A stretch of 64,000 nucleotides of DNA from Synechococcus sp. BSA11S (lineage in GTDB: Bacteria > Cyanobacteriota > Cyanobacteriia > PCC-6307 > Cyanobiaceae), in NCBI RefSeq assembly GCF_014224355.1, contig NZ_VNWP01000001.1:186001-250000 (forward strand). Direction: 5' to 3'. Under the pieces are notes generated by a model. The model was not told the DNA's origin. It did not search any database and saw only the letters and a program-made list of their open reading frames with translations. Numbering within the stretch: the stretch's first letter is position 1; each line of letters opens with the position of its first letter. Shown piece after piece: positions 56,822-64,000 of this stretch. The position numbers and the translations under genes are program-made.

Positions 56822-57994
56822 ATGCTTCCCCCCGACATCAGCGGTGTTCAGCTCAGTCCCGATGAGGTGGCGCGCTTCTCCCGTCATCTGATCCTGCCGG
56901 AAGTGGGGATTGATGGACAGAAGCGCCTCAAGGCGGCCTCAGTGCTGTGCGTGGGCACCGGCGGCCTCGGCTCCCCGCTCCTGCTCTATCTGGCGGCCGC
57001 CGGCGTGGGCCGGATCGGCATCGTCGACTTCGACGTGGTGGACCACTCCAATCTCCAGCGTCAGGTGATCCACGGCACCAGCTGGGTGGGCAAGCCAAAG
57101 ATCGAGTCGGCCAAGGCGCGGATCCATGAGATCAATCCCCACTGCCAGGTGGACCTCTACGAAACGGCTCTCACCAGTGAGAACGCCCTGGCGATCATCG
57201 AGCCCTACGACCTGGTCTGCGACGGCACCGACAACTTCCCCACCCGCTACCTGGTCAACGACGCCTGCGTGCTGCTGGACAAGCCCAACGTGTACGGCTC
57301 GATCTTCCGCTTCGAGGGCCAGGCCACCGTGTTCAACCTGAATGCCGAAAGCCCCAATTACCGCGATCTCTTCCCCGAACCGCCGCCGCCGGGCATGGTC
57401 CCCTCCTGCGCCGAGGGCGGTGTGGTGGGAGTGCTTCCTGGCATCATCGGCGTGATCCAGGCCACCGAGGCCGTCAAGATCATCACCGGCATCGGCACCA
57501 CCCTCAGCGGCCGCCTGCTCCTGTTTGATGCCCTCGCCATGAAATTCCGGGAGCTGAAGCTGCGCCCCAATCCCGAGCGGCCGGTGATCGACAGGCTGAT
57601 CGATTACCAGCAGTTCTGCGGTGTGGGCGGCACGGCTCCCGGACAGGAGGAAGCGGCCAGCGTCCCGAGCATCACCGTGGCTGAGCTCAAGACCGTGATC
57701 GACGGCCAGCTGGAGGACATCCTGCTGCTCGATGTGCGCAACCCCCCCGAAGCCGACATCGCGGTGATCCCCGGCTCGGTGCTGATGCCCCTCGATCGGA
57801 TCGAAAGTGGCGAGGCGATCGATGACGTGCGCCGGATGGCCGAGGGCAAGCGGCTCTACGTGCACTGCAAGCTGGGTGGCCGCAGTGCCAAGGCTCTGCT
57901 GGCCCTGGGGCGCCACGGCATCGAAGGGGTCAACGTGAGTGGAGGCATCCAGGCCTGGAGCCAGGAGGTGGATCCTGCCGTGCCGATCTACTGA
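56822..57994 (+). CDS. moeB: MoeZ-type adenylyltransferase/sulfurtransferase (E1 + rhodanese)
   Basis: 390 residues. The E1-like half has the ATP loop VLCVGTGGLGSPLLLYLAAA (about 42-61), RIGIVDFDVVDHSNLQRQVI and GMVPSCAEGGVVGVLPG (Cys196). The two CxxC zinc pairs of E. coli MoeB are absent, as in MoeZ. The C-terminal half is a rhodanese with CKLGGRS (Cys349). Such proteins adenylate the C-terminus of ubiquitin-like carriers (MoaD, ThiS, CysO) and then thiocarboxylate it. The ATG at 56822 is preferred to a TTG five codons earlier. It is paired with the JAMM peptidase upstream. Confidence 0.92.
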   Translation: MLPPDISGVQLSPDEVARFSRHLILPEVGIDGQKRLKAASVLCVGTGGLGSPLLLYLAAAGVGRIGIVDFDVVDHSNLQRQVIHGTSWVGKPKIESAKARIHEINPHCQVDLYETALTSENALAIIEPYDLVCDGTDNFPTRYLVNDACVLLDKPNVYGSIFRFEGQATVFNLNAESPNYRDLFPEPPPPGMVPSCAEGGVVGVLPGIIGVIQATEAVKIITGIGTTLSGRLLLFDALAMKFRELKLRPNPERPVIDRLIDYQQFCGVGGTAPGQEEAASVPSITVAELKTVIDGQLEDILLLDVRNPPEADIAVIPGSVLMPLDRIESGEAIDDVRRMAEGKRLYVHCKLGGRSAKALLALGRHGIEGVNVSGGIQAWSQEVDPAVPIY

Positions 57995-58059
57995 ACCGGA
58001 TCGGTTCAGCTGGGGCCGGCGGGCACCCATGGGGTGGTGGTCTCAGTCGTCCGCTTCGC

Positions 58060-59223
58060 TCAGTAATCCACCCCTCGCTTGAGGTCGACCCCCCGCTCGG
58101 CGTAGTGCTTGTGGCACACCATCTCGGAGTGCACACTGGCCAGATCGAAATAAGCGGGGGGATTCTTGCAGCGCCCCGTGATGATCACCTCCGTTTCAGA
58201 GGGTTTGCGAAGCAGCGTCTGCATGATCGGTTCGACGGGCAGCAGTTCCAGGTCAACGGTGGGATTGAGCTCATCGAGGATCACTGTTTTGTAAAGTCCG
58301 CTGGAGATGGCGGCCCGGGCGATTTCCCAGGCTCGCTCGGCTTCCACATAGTCAATCGGCTGCTGTTGACCCCTCCAGACGATGGCGTCACGGCCGGATC
58401 GGAGATGATCCACCAGGTGCGGGTAACTTTCACGCAGGGCAGCGATTGCCGCGTCTTCGGTGTAGCCGCTGCCCCCCTTGAGCCATTGCAGAATCAGGAC
58501 CCGATGGCTCTTGTCCTGGCTGATGCCGCGACCGATCGCCTGCAGAGCCTTGCCCAGGGCACTGGTGGATTTCCCCTTGCCCTCACCGGTGTAGATCTCG
58601 ATGCCGGCGATGCCGGCGCTGTCGTTGGCTTCACGCCGGTGGGCCCGCATCTCCGAGTGCAGGTCGGCCAGTTGCACCAGCGATCGCGGCGCACCCCGAC
58701 CGGTCACGATCACCTCCATGCCGGCCGGTTTGGCCGCCAGGGTGCGCACCACCTCCTCCACCTCCAGGAGCCCCAGGTCGAGCACCGGACTCAGTTCGTC
58801 GAGCACCACCACGGAATAGAGCGCGCTGGCGATCGCACCTCGCGCGATGTCCCAGCCGCGCTGCGCCTCCTGGCGATCGAAGCGGGTGGCCTCCTCAGCG
58901 CCGAAGTGGTCGCCACGGCCCGTGCGTACCTGATCGATCAGGTGGGGAAATCCCTGCTGCAGCGCCTCGATCGCGGCGTCCTCGTCGTAGGCGCGGCCTG
59001 GGCCCTTGAGGAAGCGCAGCAGCAGCACCCGGGTGCGCCTGCGTTCGCAGATTCCCAGGCCGATGGTGCGCAGCACCACCCCCAGGGCCGCCTGACTCTT
59101 GCCCTTGCCGTCACCGTCGTAGACGTGCAACTGGCCATGGCTGCGCTCATGACCGCCGGCGGCGGTGCGGATGCCGATGGCGCGGGACGGTGCACCGGAG
59201 GCCGCGCTGGAGGTCGGTGCCAT
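58060..59223 (-). CDS. cobO: tandem cob(I)yrinic acid a,c-diamide adenosyltransferase (CobO/CobA type)
   Basis: 387 residues made of two similar halves. Each begins with a P-loop: DGDGKGKSQAALG (about 36-48) and TGEGKGKSTSALG (about 212-224). Each continues with VLLLRFLKG / VLILQWLKG, VVLDELSPVLDLG / VILDELNPTVDLE and a terminal ITGR block. CobA/CobO enzymes transfer the adenosyl group to the cobalt of corrinoids. The doubled form occurs in some cyanobacteria. The second half keeps the usual C-terminal ending. It is divergent from larE with a 46-bp spacer. Confidence 0.9.
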   Translation of the reverse strand: MAPTSSAASGAPSRAIGIRTAAGGHERSHGQLHVYDGDGKGKSQAALGVVLRTIGLGICERRRTRVLLLRFLKGPGRAYDEDAAIEALQQGFPHLIDQVRTGRGDHFGAEEATRFDRQEAQRGWDIARGAIASALYSVVVLDELSPVLDLGLLEVEEVVRTLAAKPAGMEVIVTGRGAPRSLVQLADLHSEMRAHRREANDSAGIAGIEIYTGEGKGKSTSALGKALQAIGRGISQDKSHRVLILQWLKGGSGYTEDAAIAALRESYPHLVDHLRSGRDAIVWRGQQQPIDYVEAERAWEIARAAISSGLYKTVILDELNPTVDLELLPVEPIMQTLLRKPSETEVIITGRCKNPPAYFDLASVHSEMVCHKHYAERGVDLKRGVDY

Positions 59224-59269
59224 GGGCTGGCCTTCTACGGTTGGATCTTAACGACCTCTGCCCCAGGCG

Positions 59270-60190
59270 ATGAGCTCCCCGGCCCTGCACCCGTTGGTGG
59301 AATGTCTGCCACCGCCTCTGGAGCAGGCTCTCGCCGGCCTGCGCCAGAGCATCAAGGCGCTGGGCTCCACACTGGTGGCTTACTCAGGTGGCGTCGACAG
59401 TGCCCTGGTGGCGGCCATCTCCGCCGAGCAGCTGGGGGCTGATGCCGAAGCCGTTACGGGGGTCTCGCCTGCCCTGGCCCCCCATCTGCTGCGCGAGGCC
59501 CGCTCCCAGGCGGCCTGGATGGGCATCCGCCACCGTGAAGTGGCCACCCGTGAACTGGAGGATCCCGCTTACAGCAGCAACCCGATCGACCGCTGTTATG
59601 CCTGCAAGCGGGAATTGCATGGGCTGCTGGCCTCCCTCTCAGCCGGTGGGATTCAGGTGCTGGATGGGGTGAACCTCGACGACCTCGGCGATCACCGTCC
59701 GGGCATCCGGGCCGCCCGCGAGCGGGGGGTGGTTTCGCCCCTGGCCGAACAGGGCATCGACAAGGCCGCCGTCCGTCAGATCTCCCGGGCGCTGGGGTTC
59801 CCCTGGTGGGACAAGCCGGCCCAGCCCTGCCTGGCTTCGCGCTTTCCCTATGGCGAGCCGGTCACGGCGTCGCGGCTGCAGCGGGTGGCCGCGGCCGAAG
59901 ACTGGCTGCGCAGGCGCGGACTGGAGCAGTTGCGGGTGCGCTGCCAGGGAGCGACAGCCCGTCTGGAAATTCCAGCTGCCCAGCTCGATGACCTGTTCAG
60001 CTGGCTGCCACGTCAGGAGCTGGTGGAAGCGTTCAGGGCCCTCGGTTTTGTGGCCGTGAGCCTTGATCTCGAAGGGCTGATCAGCGGCAAGCTCAACCGC
60101 GAGCACGGTCTGCAGCCAGCGGCCCCCGATCCGCTGACCTCAGATGGTTTCAGGCGGCCAGATCCAACGGTTCCCGGGCCTGGTCGCTGA
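59270..60190 (+). CDS. larE: LarE-type ATP-dependent sulfur transferase
   Basis: 306 residues. The PP-loop is [14 protein letters not shown] (about 37-50). Cys109 and Cys112 (RCYACKREL) with Cys187 ([11 protein letters not shown]) fit the three-cysteine LarE class, which can bind a [4Fe-4S] cluster to supply sulfur, rather than the single sacrificial Cys of Lactobacillus. LarE makes the nickel-pincer nucleotide with LarB and LarC, but neither is next to it here. Another sulfur-transfer role is possible. Its last 41 bp overlap the end of speD. Confidence 0.88.
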   Translation: MSSPALHPLVECLPPPLEQALAGLRQSIKALGSTLVAYSGGVDSALVAAISAEQLGADAEAVTGVSPALAPHLLREARSQAAWMGIRHREVATRELEDPAYSSNPIDRCYACKRELHGLLASLSAGGIQVLDGVNLDDLGDHRPGIRAARERGVVSPLAEQGIDKAAVRQISRALGFPWWDKPAQPCLASRFPYGEPVTASRLQRVAAAEDWLRRRGLEQLRVRCQGATARLEIPAAQLDDLFSWLPRQELVEAFRALGFVAVSLDLEGLISGKLNREHGLQPAAPDPLTSDGFRRPDPTVPGPGR

Positions 60191-60536
60191 TCGCTTCAGG
60201 AGTTTCCCGGCGGAAGCTCTTGAGGTTGCAGCTGGATGCCTCCAGCTCTTCCCCCAGCACCTGGCAGGCCCGCTCAGGCATGGTGTGGTCGCCGCAGGTG
60301 AAGACATCCACCGCTGCATACCCCGATTCGGGCCAGGTGTGGATCGAGATATGGGACTCGGCCAGTAGAGCCAGGCCCGTGACCCCCTGCGGTTCGAAGC
60401 GGTGGGTGATCAGATTGAGCAGGGTGGCGCCGGCACGTTTCGCTGCAGTCGTGATGGCGTCCCTGAGAAAAGCTTCATCGTCGAGCTTCCCTGAATCGCA
60501 GTCGTAAAGCTCGAGGATGCAGTGTTTCCCCACCAT
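60150..60536 (-). CDS. speD: S-adenosylmethionine decarboxylase proenzyme
   Basis: A 128-residue short (class 1B) AdoMetDC proenzyme that supplies decarboxylated SAM for spermidine. [20 protein letters not shown] starts it. [20 protein letters not shown] contains the self-cleavage site between Glu60 and Ser61, which yields the pyruvoyl group; His66 and Cys81 (VFTCG) assist. An upstream ATG at 60632 would add 32 unlike residues. Its 3' end overlaps larE by 41 bp. Confidence 0.93.
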   Translation of the reverse strand: MVGKHCILELYDCDSGKLDDEAFLRDAITTAAKRAGATLLNLITHRFEPQGVTGLALLAESHISIHTWPESGYAAVDVFTCGDHTMPERACQVLGEELEASSCNLKSFRRETPEAISDQAREPLDLAA

Positions 60537-60679
60537 GTCGCTGGTCGTGGGGGGTTGGGCTTGAAGGCTCTGGGGGCTTTGGGCTCCACTCCATCCCGGG
60601 TTGGGGTGGAGGCAGGGCAGGCTCTGGGTCATCGAATGCAGCCAAAGAGATCGCCATCCTACGCATCCCTTCAGATTTC

Positions 60680-61843
60680 TTACCGATTGGTCGGGGAATC
60701 CACCAGCTCCCCCCGGCTGATCCGCACCACCTGGGAGTCGCCCCCCTGCCAGGTGGCGCTGAACGAAGCCAGATGGGTGGCGCTCACCAGGCACTGGTGG
60801 CCTGTTCCCACCATCTCCAGTAGCAGCTCCTGCCGCCTCGGGTCCAGCTCCGCGAGCACATCGTCGAGCAGAAGCAGCGGTGGCTCACCCCAGAGCTGCT
60901 GCACCAGCTCCAGTTCTGCCAGCTTCAGGGCCAGCACCAGGGTGCGCTGCTGACCGGCGGATCCGAACCGGCGAGCCGGCTCCTCCCCCAGCAGCATCGC
61001 CACCTCATCGCGGTGGGGACCCACCTGGCAGGCCCCCAGCCGCCGTTCCTGCGGGCGCTGCCTTCTCAGTTGCTCCAGCAGCGCCTCCCGCCAGGGGGCC
61101 TCCGCTTCCTCCCCCTCCAGGCGACTGCCCGCCTGGTAGCGCAACTCCAGCCGCTCACGGCCACCACTGAGCCGTTCCTGCCAGGCTGCGGCCAGCGGTT
61201 GCAGGCGAACCAGGGCGCGGCGGCGACGTCGATGCAGCCGCGTGCCGATCAGGGCCATCTGCTGATCGAAGGCGTCGAGCAGTGACTGCAGCTGCTGCTC
61301 CCCCTGGCTCACGCCCCGGCGCAGCAACTGGCTGCGCTGGCGCAGAAGCCGGCCGTAGCGAGCCAGCAGCTCTGCGTACACCGGCTCCAGCTGCAGCACC
61401 ACCCTGTCGAGCCACTGGCGCCGCTGGGAGGGCTCCCCCCGCACCAGCTCCAGATCGAGGGCACTGAAGCCCACGCACCGCAGGGGGCCCACCAGATCGA
61501 GCTGACGGTCGAGAGCCTTGCCGTTGCGGCGGGCCAGACGCCCTCCCTGGCGCCGCAGTTCCAGCTCCAGCTGATCGAGCGAAGACCCCGGAGCACCGAG
61601 TCCATGGCCTTGGCCGTCGCCGCACCAGCCGCGCACCAGCGCCCGGCTCTGGCCGTGACGGACCATGTCGCGGTCGTGACCGCTGCGGTGGGAGCGCAGG
61701 CTGCCGAGCAGCTCCACCGCTTCAAGCAGATTCGACTTGCCTTCTCCGTTGGCACCGATCACCAGCAGACGCGGGGCAGCGAGCTCGATCGAGAGCTGGG
61801 CGTAGTTGCGAAAATCAAGCAGCTCCAGGCGGTGCAGCCGAAT
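60680..61843 (-). CDS. recF: DNA replication and repair protein RecF, apparent ATT start
   Basis: 387 residues. RecF is an ABC-type ATPase that helps load RecA at gaps. Walker A is [20 protein letters not shown]; the signature and Walker B lie in [17 protein letters not shown]-like [20 protein letters not shown] and [20 protein letters not shown]. The conserved N-terminus reads [20 protein letters not shown], but its first codon is ATT (61843-61841), with an in-frame TGA two codons earlier. The first ordinary start, GTG at 61762, would cut off 27 conserved residues and part of the ATPase fold. ATT is therefore the likeliest start. Confidence 0.88.
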   Translation of the reverse strand: MRLHRLELLDFRNYAQLSIELAAPRLLVIGANGEGKSNLLEAVELLGSLRSHRSGHDRDMVRHGQSRALVRGWCGDGQGHGLGAPGSSLDQLELELRRQGGRLARRNGKALDRQLDLVGPLRCVGFSALDLELVRGEPSQRRQWLDRVVLQLEPVYAELLARYGRLLRQRSQLLRRGVSQGEQQLQSLLDAFDQQMALIGTRLHRRRRRALVRLQPLAAAWQERLSGGRERLELRYQAGSRLEGEEAEAPWREALLEQLRRQRPQERRLGACQVGPHRDEVAMLLGEEPARRFGSAGQQRTLVLALKLAELELVQQLWGEPPLLLLDDVLAELDPRRQELLLEMVGTGHQCLVSATHLASFSATWQGGDSQVVRISRGELVDSPTNR

Positions 61844-61903
61844 GGGTCAGGAGCGACGTGCGGGTAAGCTACGACCACCGGGACAGGGATGACCTCCCCG
61901 CTC

Positions 61904-61977
61904 GGGCATGTAGCTCAGTTGGATAGAGCGTCAGATTCCGGTTCTGAATGTCGGGGGTTCGAGTCCCTCCATGCTCG
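61904..61977 (+). tRNA. tRNA-Arg (CCG)
   Basis: A 74-nt tRNA. Acceptor GGGCATG pairs with CATGCTC through one G-U pair, discriminator G. The anticodon stem TCAGA/TCTGA encloses TTCCGGT, giving CCG. The T arm has GGGGTTCGAGTCCCT. The 3' half lies antisense to the end of the GNAT gene. Confidence 0.94.
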
Positions 61978-62464
61978 CTTCACTCGGCTCCCCCAGCTGC
62001 TGCTCACGGCCCTTCTCCAGCACCAGTCCCATGGCGCGGATTCCGCCTGGATCCACCATGAACCCGTGCTGCTGAAGTGCTGAGAGCGCCTCAGGCGGGG
62101 CTGCCACCGAAATGCTGCAACCGCTGAGCTCACGGCGCAGGCGGCTCAGGGCGCCGTGCACCAGCACCGCCAGCACCGTCGACTGCTGGGGATCCAGAGG
62201 GCAGGCCGAGAGATCCCAGAGGTTGGCGTTGAGGGCCTGATCGCTGGTGGCCCTCACGAAACCCACCAACCGTCCCTGAGGATTGCGCACGCACAGCTGC
62301 CAGGCGCTGCGTTCCAGCACCAGAGCCAGGCGGGCTTCATCCCGTGGCGTCTCGCCGCAGTCCACCAGCAACAGGTTCAACTCCCCGGGCTCAGGGGCCT
62401 CGACCTCCGTTCGGTAGCCCTCGGGAAGCCGTGGGGCGGGCGGTTGACTGCGGAAGGGAATCAA
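61931..62464 (-). CDS. GNAT-like N-acetyltransferase
   Basis: About 177 residues from a TTG at 62464, just 7 bp after the ppc stop; no ATG fits better. LLLVDCGETPRDEARLALVL, AWQLCVRNPQGRLVGFVRAT, STVLAVLVHGALSRLRRELS and LSALQQHGFMVDPGGIRAMG follow the GNAT order of beta strands and the acetyl-CoA loop. The last 16 residues (EGLEPPTFRTGI and the preceding few) are read from the antisense strand of tRNA-Arg. The substrate is unknown. The overlap suggests the true stop was lost or the tRNA strand is simply used as the tail. Confidence 0.7.
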   Translation of the reverse strand: MIPFRSQPPAPRLPEGYRTEVEAPEPGELNLLLVDCGETPRDEARLALVLERSAWQLCVRNPQGRLVGFVRATSDQALNANLWDLSACPLDPQQSTVLAVLVHGALSRLRRELSGCSISVAAPPEALSALQQHGFMVDPGGIRAMGLVLEKGREQQLGEPSEASMEGLEPPTFRTGI

Positions 62465-62471
62465 GCGCGGC

Positions 62472-64000
62472 TCAACCGGTGTTGCGCATGCCCGCGGCGA
62501 TGCCGTTGATGGTGAGCAGAGCTCCGCGCAGCAGTTCGCTGCGGCTGTAGGTGCGTCCATCCTGGCCTTCCCCGCTGCTGGCTTCGCTCATGGGGGGCTG
62601 TCGGTTCTGATCGCGCAGACGCCGCAGCAGGGCCACCTGCAGATACCCCAGGGGCACGATCGTCTGGTTCCGCAGCTCGACGGAGAGCTGCAGGGCCGGA
62701 TCCCCATCGAGCAGGCGGGTGTGGCCCGAGATCATCAGCACCAGATCCCGGGTGAGCACGAATTCGGCAGCGATCACTTCGAAGATCCCCTCGAAGGCCT
62801 CGCGGTGGCTGGGGCGCCCCAGGGCCTGCACATAGTGGTGGGCCAGGTCGAGATCCACCTTGGAGAGGGTCATCTCCACCTTCGAGATCAGCATCCGGAA
62901 GAAGGGCCAGCGCTGGTACAGCAGCCGCAGCAACTCCAGCTGTCCGGGGTCCTCGGTCAGTTCCTCCTCCAGGGCCGCCCCAACACCGAACCAGCTGGGC
63001 AGAAGGAAACGGCTCTGGGTCCAGCCGAACACCCAGGGGATCGCCCGGAGGCTGGAGAGGTCCTTGGCGCCACTCTTGCGGCGGGCGGGGCGGCTGGAGA
63101 TCTGCAGCTTGCTGATCTCCTCGATCGGCGTGACCTGCTGGAAGAACGCCACCAGGTCGGGGTTTTCATGCACCAGCCGGCGGTAATGAACCCTGGAGCG
63201 GGCCGCCAGGCGGCCCATCAACTCGTTCCAGGTGGGGGTGTCATCGACGCTGGTGCTCACCAGGCTGTTCTGCAGCACGGCTGTGGTCACCGTTTCGAGG
63301 TTGTAGAGCGCCAGTTCAGGCAGGGAGTACTTGGAGGCCAGCACTTCCCCCTGCTCGGTGATCTTGATGCGGCCGTTGAGGGTGCCACTGGGCTGGGCCA
63401 GGATCGCCTGGTAGGCCGGTCCGCCCCCCCGTCCCACCGAGCCACCACGGCCGTGGAAAATGCACAGGGCCACATCGTGCTCGCAGGCCAGCCGCTGCAG
63501 GGCGATCTGGGCCTTGTGAATTTCCCAGTTGCTGGAGAGGAACCCCGAGTCCTTGTTGCTGTCGGAATAGCCGAGCATCACCTCCTGAAGGGGCTTGTCG
63601 GATTCGGAGCTGCTGGCCAGCAGGGTTCGGTAGAAGGGTTCGCTGAACAGGCGTTGCATCACCGCCGGGGCGCGCTGCAGATCCTCCACCGTCTCGAACA
63701 GGGGCACCACCAGCAGCTGGGTCTGCACGGCCTTGGGGTCCACCAGACCGGCCTCCTTGGCCAGCAGCATCACTTCGAGCAGATCGGAGACCGTGTGCGC
63801 CATCGAGATGATGTAGCTGCGGCAGATGCGCGGGCCGAATTCCTCCTGCAGCCGCTGCAGCATGCGGAACACAGCGAAGGTTTCGTCGGTCGCGGGGCTC
63901 CAGCGGGCGGCTGGGGGCAGCAGCGGCCGCCGGGTCTGCAGTTCCTGGAGCAGCCACTGCACCCGCTGTTCCTCGTCCATGTCCCCGTAGGGGACGGGCA
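62472..64000 (-). CDS. ppc: phosphoenolpyruvate carboxylase, C-terminal part (runs off the window)
   Basis: At least 508 residues of PEP carboxylase, which adds bicarbonate to PEP to give oxaloacetate for the cyanobacterial C4/TCA intermediates. The frame is open to the window edge, so the N-terminal part lies beyond 64000. Visible parts include [40 protein letters not shown] (catalytic loop) and [20 protein letters not shown]. The C-terminus is [15 protein letters not shown], ending in the invariant NTG. A GNAT gene follows on the same strand. Confidence 0.97.
   Translation of the reverse strand, partial: PVPYGDMDEEQRVQWLLQELQTRRPLLPPAARWSPATDETFAVFRMLQRLQEEFGPRICRSYIISMAHTVSDLLEVMLLAKEAGLVDPKAVQTQLLVVPLFETVEDLQRAPAVMQRLFSEPFYRTLLASSSESDKPLQEVMLGYSDSNKDSGFLSSNWEIHKAQIALQRLACEHDVALCIFHGRGGSVGRGGGPAYQAILAQPSGTLNGRIKITEQGEVLASKYSLPELALYNLETVTTAVLQNSLVSTSVDDTPTWNELMGRLAARSRVHYRRLVHENPDLVAFFQQVTPIEEISKLQISSRPARRKSGAKDLSSLRAIPWVFGWTQSRFLLPSWFGVGAALEEELTEDPGQLELLRLLYQRWPFFRMLISKVEMTLSKVDLDLAHHYVQALGRPSHREAFEGIFEVIAAEFVLTRDLVLMISGHTRLLDGDPALQLSVELRNQTIVPLGYLQVALLRRLRDQNRQPPMSEASSGEGQDGRTYSRSELLRGALLTINGIAAGMRNTG

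Noticed and set aside
1-64000. Mobile elements, prophage, CRISPR or defence islands
   Set aside because: No transposase, integrase, direct-repeat array or phage gene was found; tRNA genes show no flanking att-like duplication that I could see.

Overview
The window is a GC-rich, gene-dense stretch of a cyanobacterial chromosome. Photosystem I genes (psaA, psaB, psaI, psaL), NDH-1 subunits found only in oxygenic phototrophs (ndhN) or typical of them (ndhH), ldpA, ycf45, CrtD, CURT1/CAAD, DUF1815, DUF2839 and a phylloquinone-pathway thioesterase leave little doubt. The high GC, tight packing and sparse HIP1 palindromes suggest a picocyanobacterium of the Cyanobium / Synechococcus 5.2 type; that last step is inference from general knowledge, not from a database search.

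Layout. 0-9.8 kb: small membrane proteins, menI / DUF2752 / ndhH read leftward as a coupled block, rsmH and a DUF456 protein read rightward, then a cysteine desulfurase, a secreted protein, a LuxR-type response regulator, an RluA-family pseudouridine synthase and lipA. 9.9-13.1 kb: tRNA-Pro, a fused CbiG-CobJ cobalamin enzyme and a Pro/Glu-rich envelope protein. 13.1-22.2 kb: psaA-psaB with a long leader and a strong terminator, a solo RND pump, and psaI-psaL with its own terminator. 22.2-27.5 kb: an envelope block (glycosyltransferase, NlpC/P60 peptidase, class-A beta-lactamase-like hydrolase, alanine racemase), tRNA-Ser and an HNH protein.

27.5-44.1 kb is one long leftward ribosomal block: rplC-D-W-B, rpsS, rplV, rpsC, rplP, rpmC, rpsQ, rplN-X-E, rpsH, rplF-R, rpsE, rplO, secY, adk, rpmJ, rpsM-K, rpoA, rplQ, truA, rplM, rpsI, rpmE, prfA. 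rpsJ, rpsN and rpmD are not in it. Several spacers hold GC-rich hairpins that could tune expression within the block.

44.5-50.1 kb reads rightward: ndhN overlapping ldpA, ycf45, tRNA-Gln, a HAD phosphatase and recA, which is preceded by a near-perfect cyanobacterial LexA box. 50.1-64 kb: DUF1815, DUF2839, a DinG-like protein with degenerate helicase motifs, tyrA, crtD divergent from a fructosamine-kinase-like gene, a CAAD membrane protein, a JAMM peptidase next to a MoeZ-type E1/rhodanese, a tandem cob(I)alamin adenosyltransferase, larE, speD, recF (apparently starting at ATT), tRNA-Arg, a GNAT protein whose 3' end runs antisense through that tRNA, and the C-terminal part of ppc leaving the window.

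Most of this is core genome. I saw no insertion sequence, prophage, CRISPR array or clear genomic island, and no wholly new multi-gene system. The points most worth a second look are the start-codon anomalies (recF, DUF2752), the JAMM-MoeZ pair, the degenerate DinG-like protein, divergent gene pairs with 17-25 bp between start codons, and the hairpins inside the ribosomal block.
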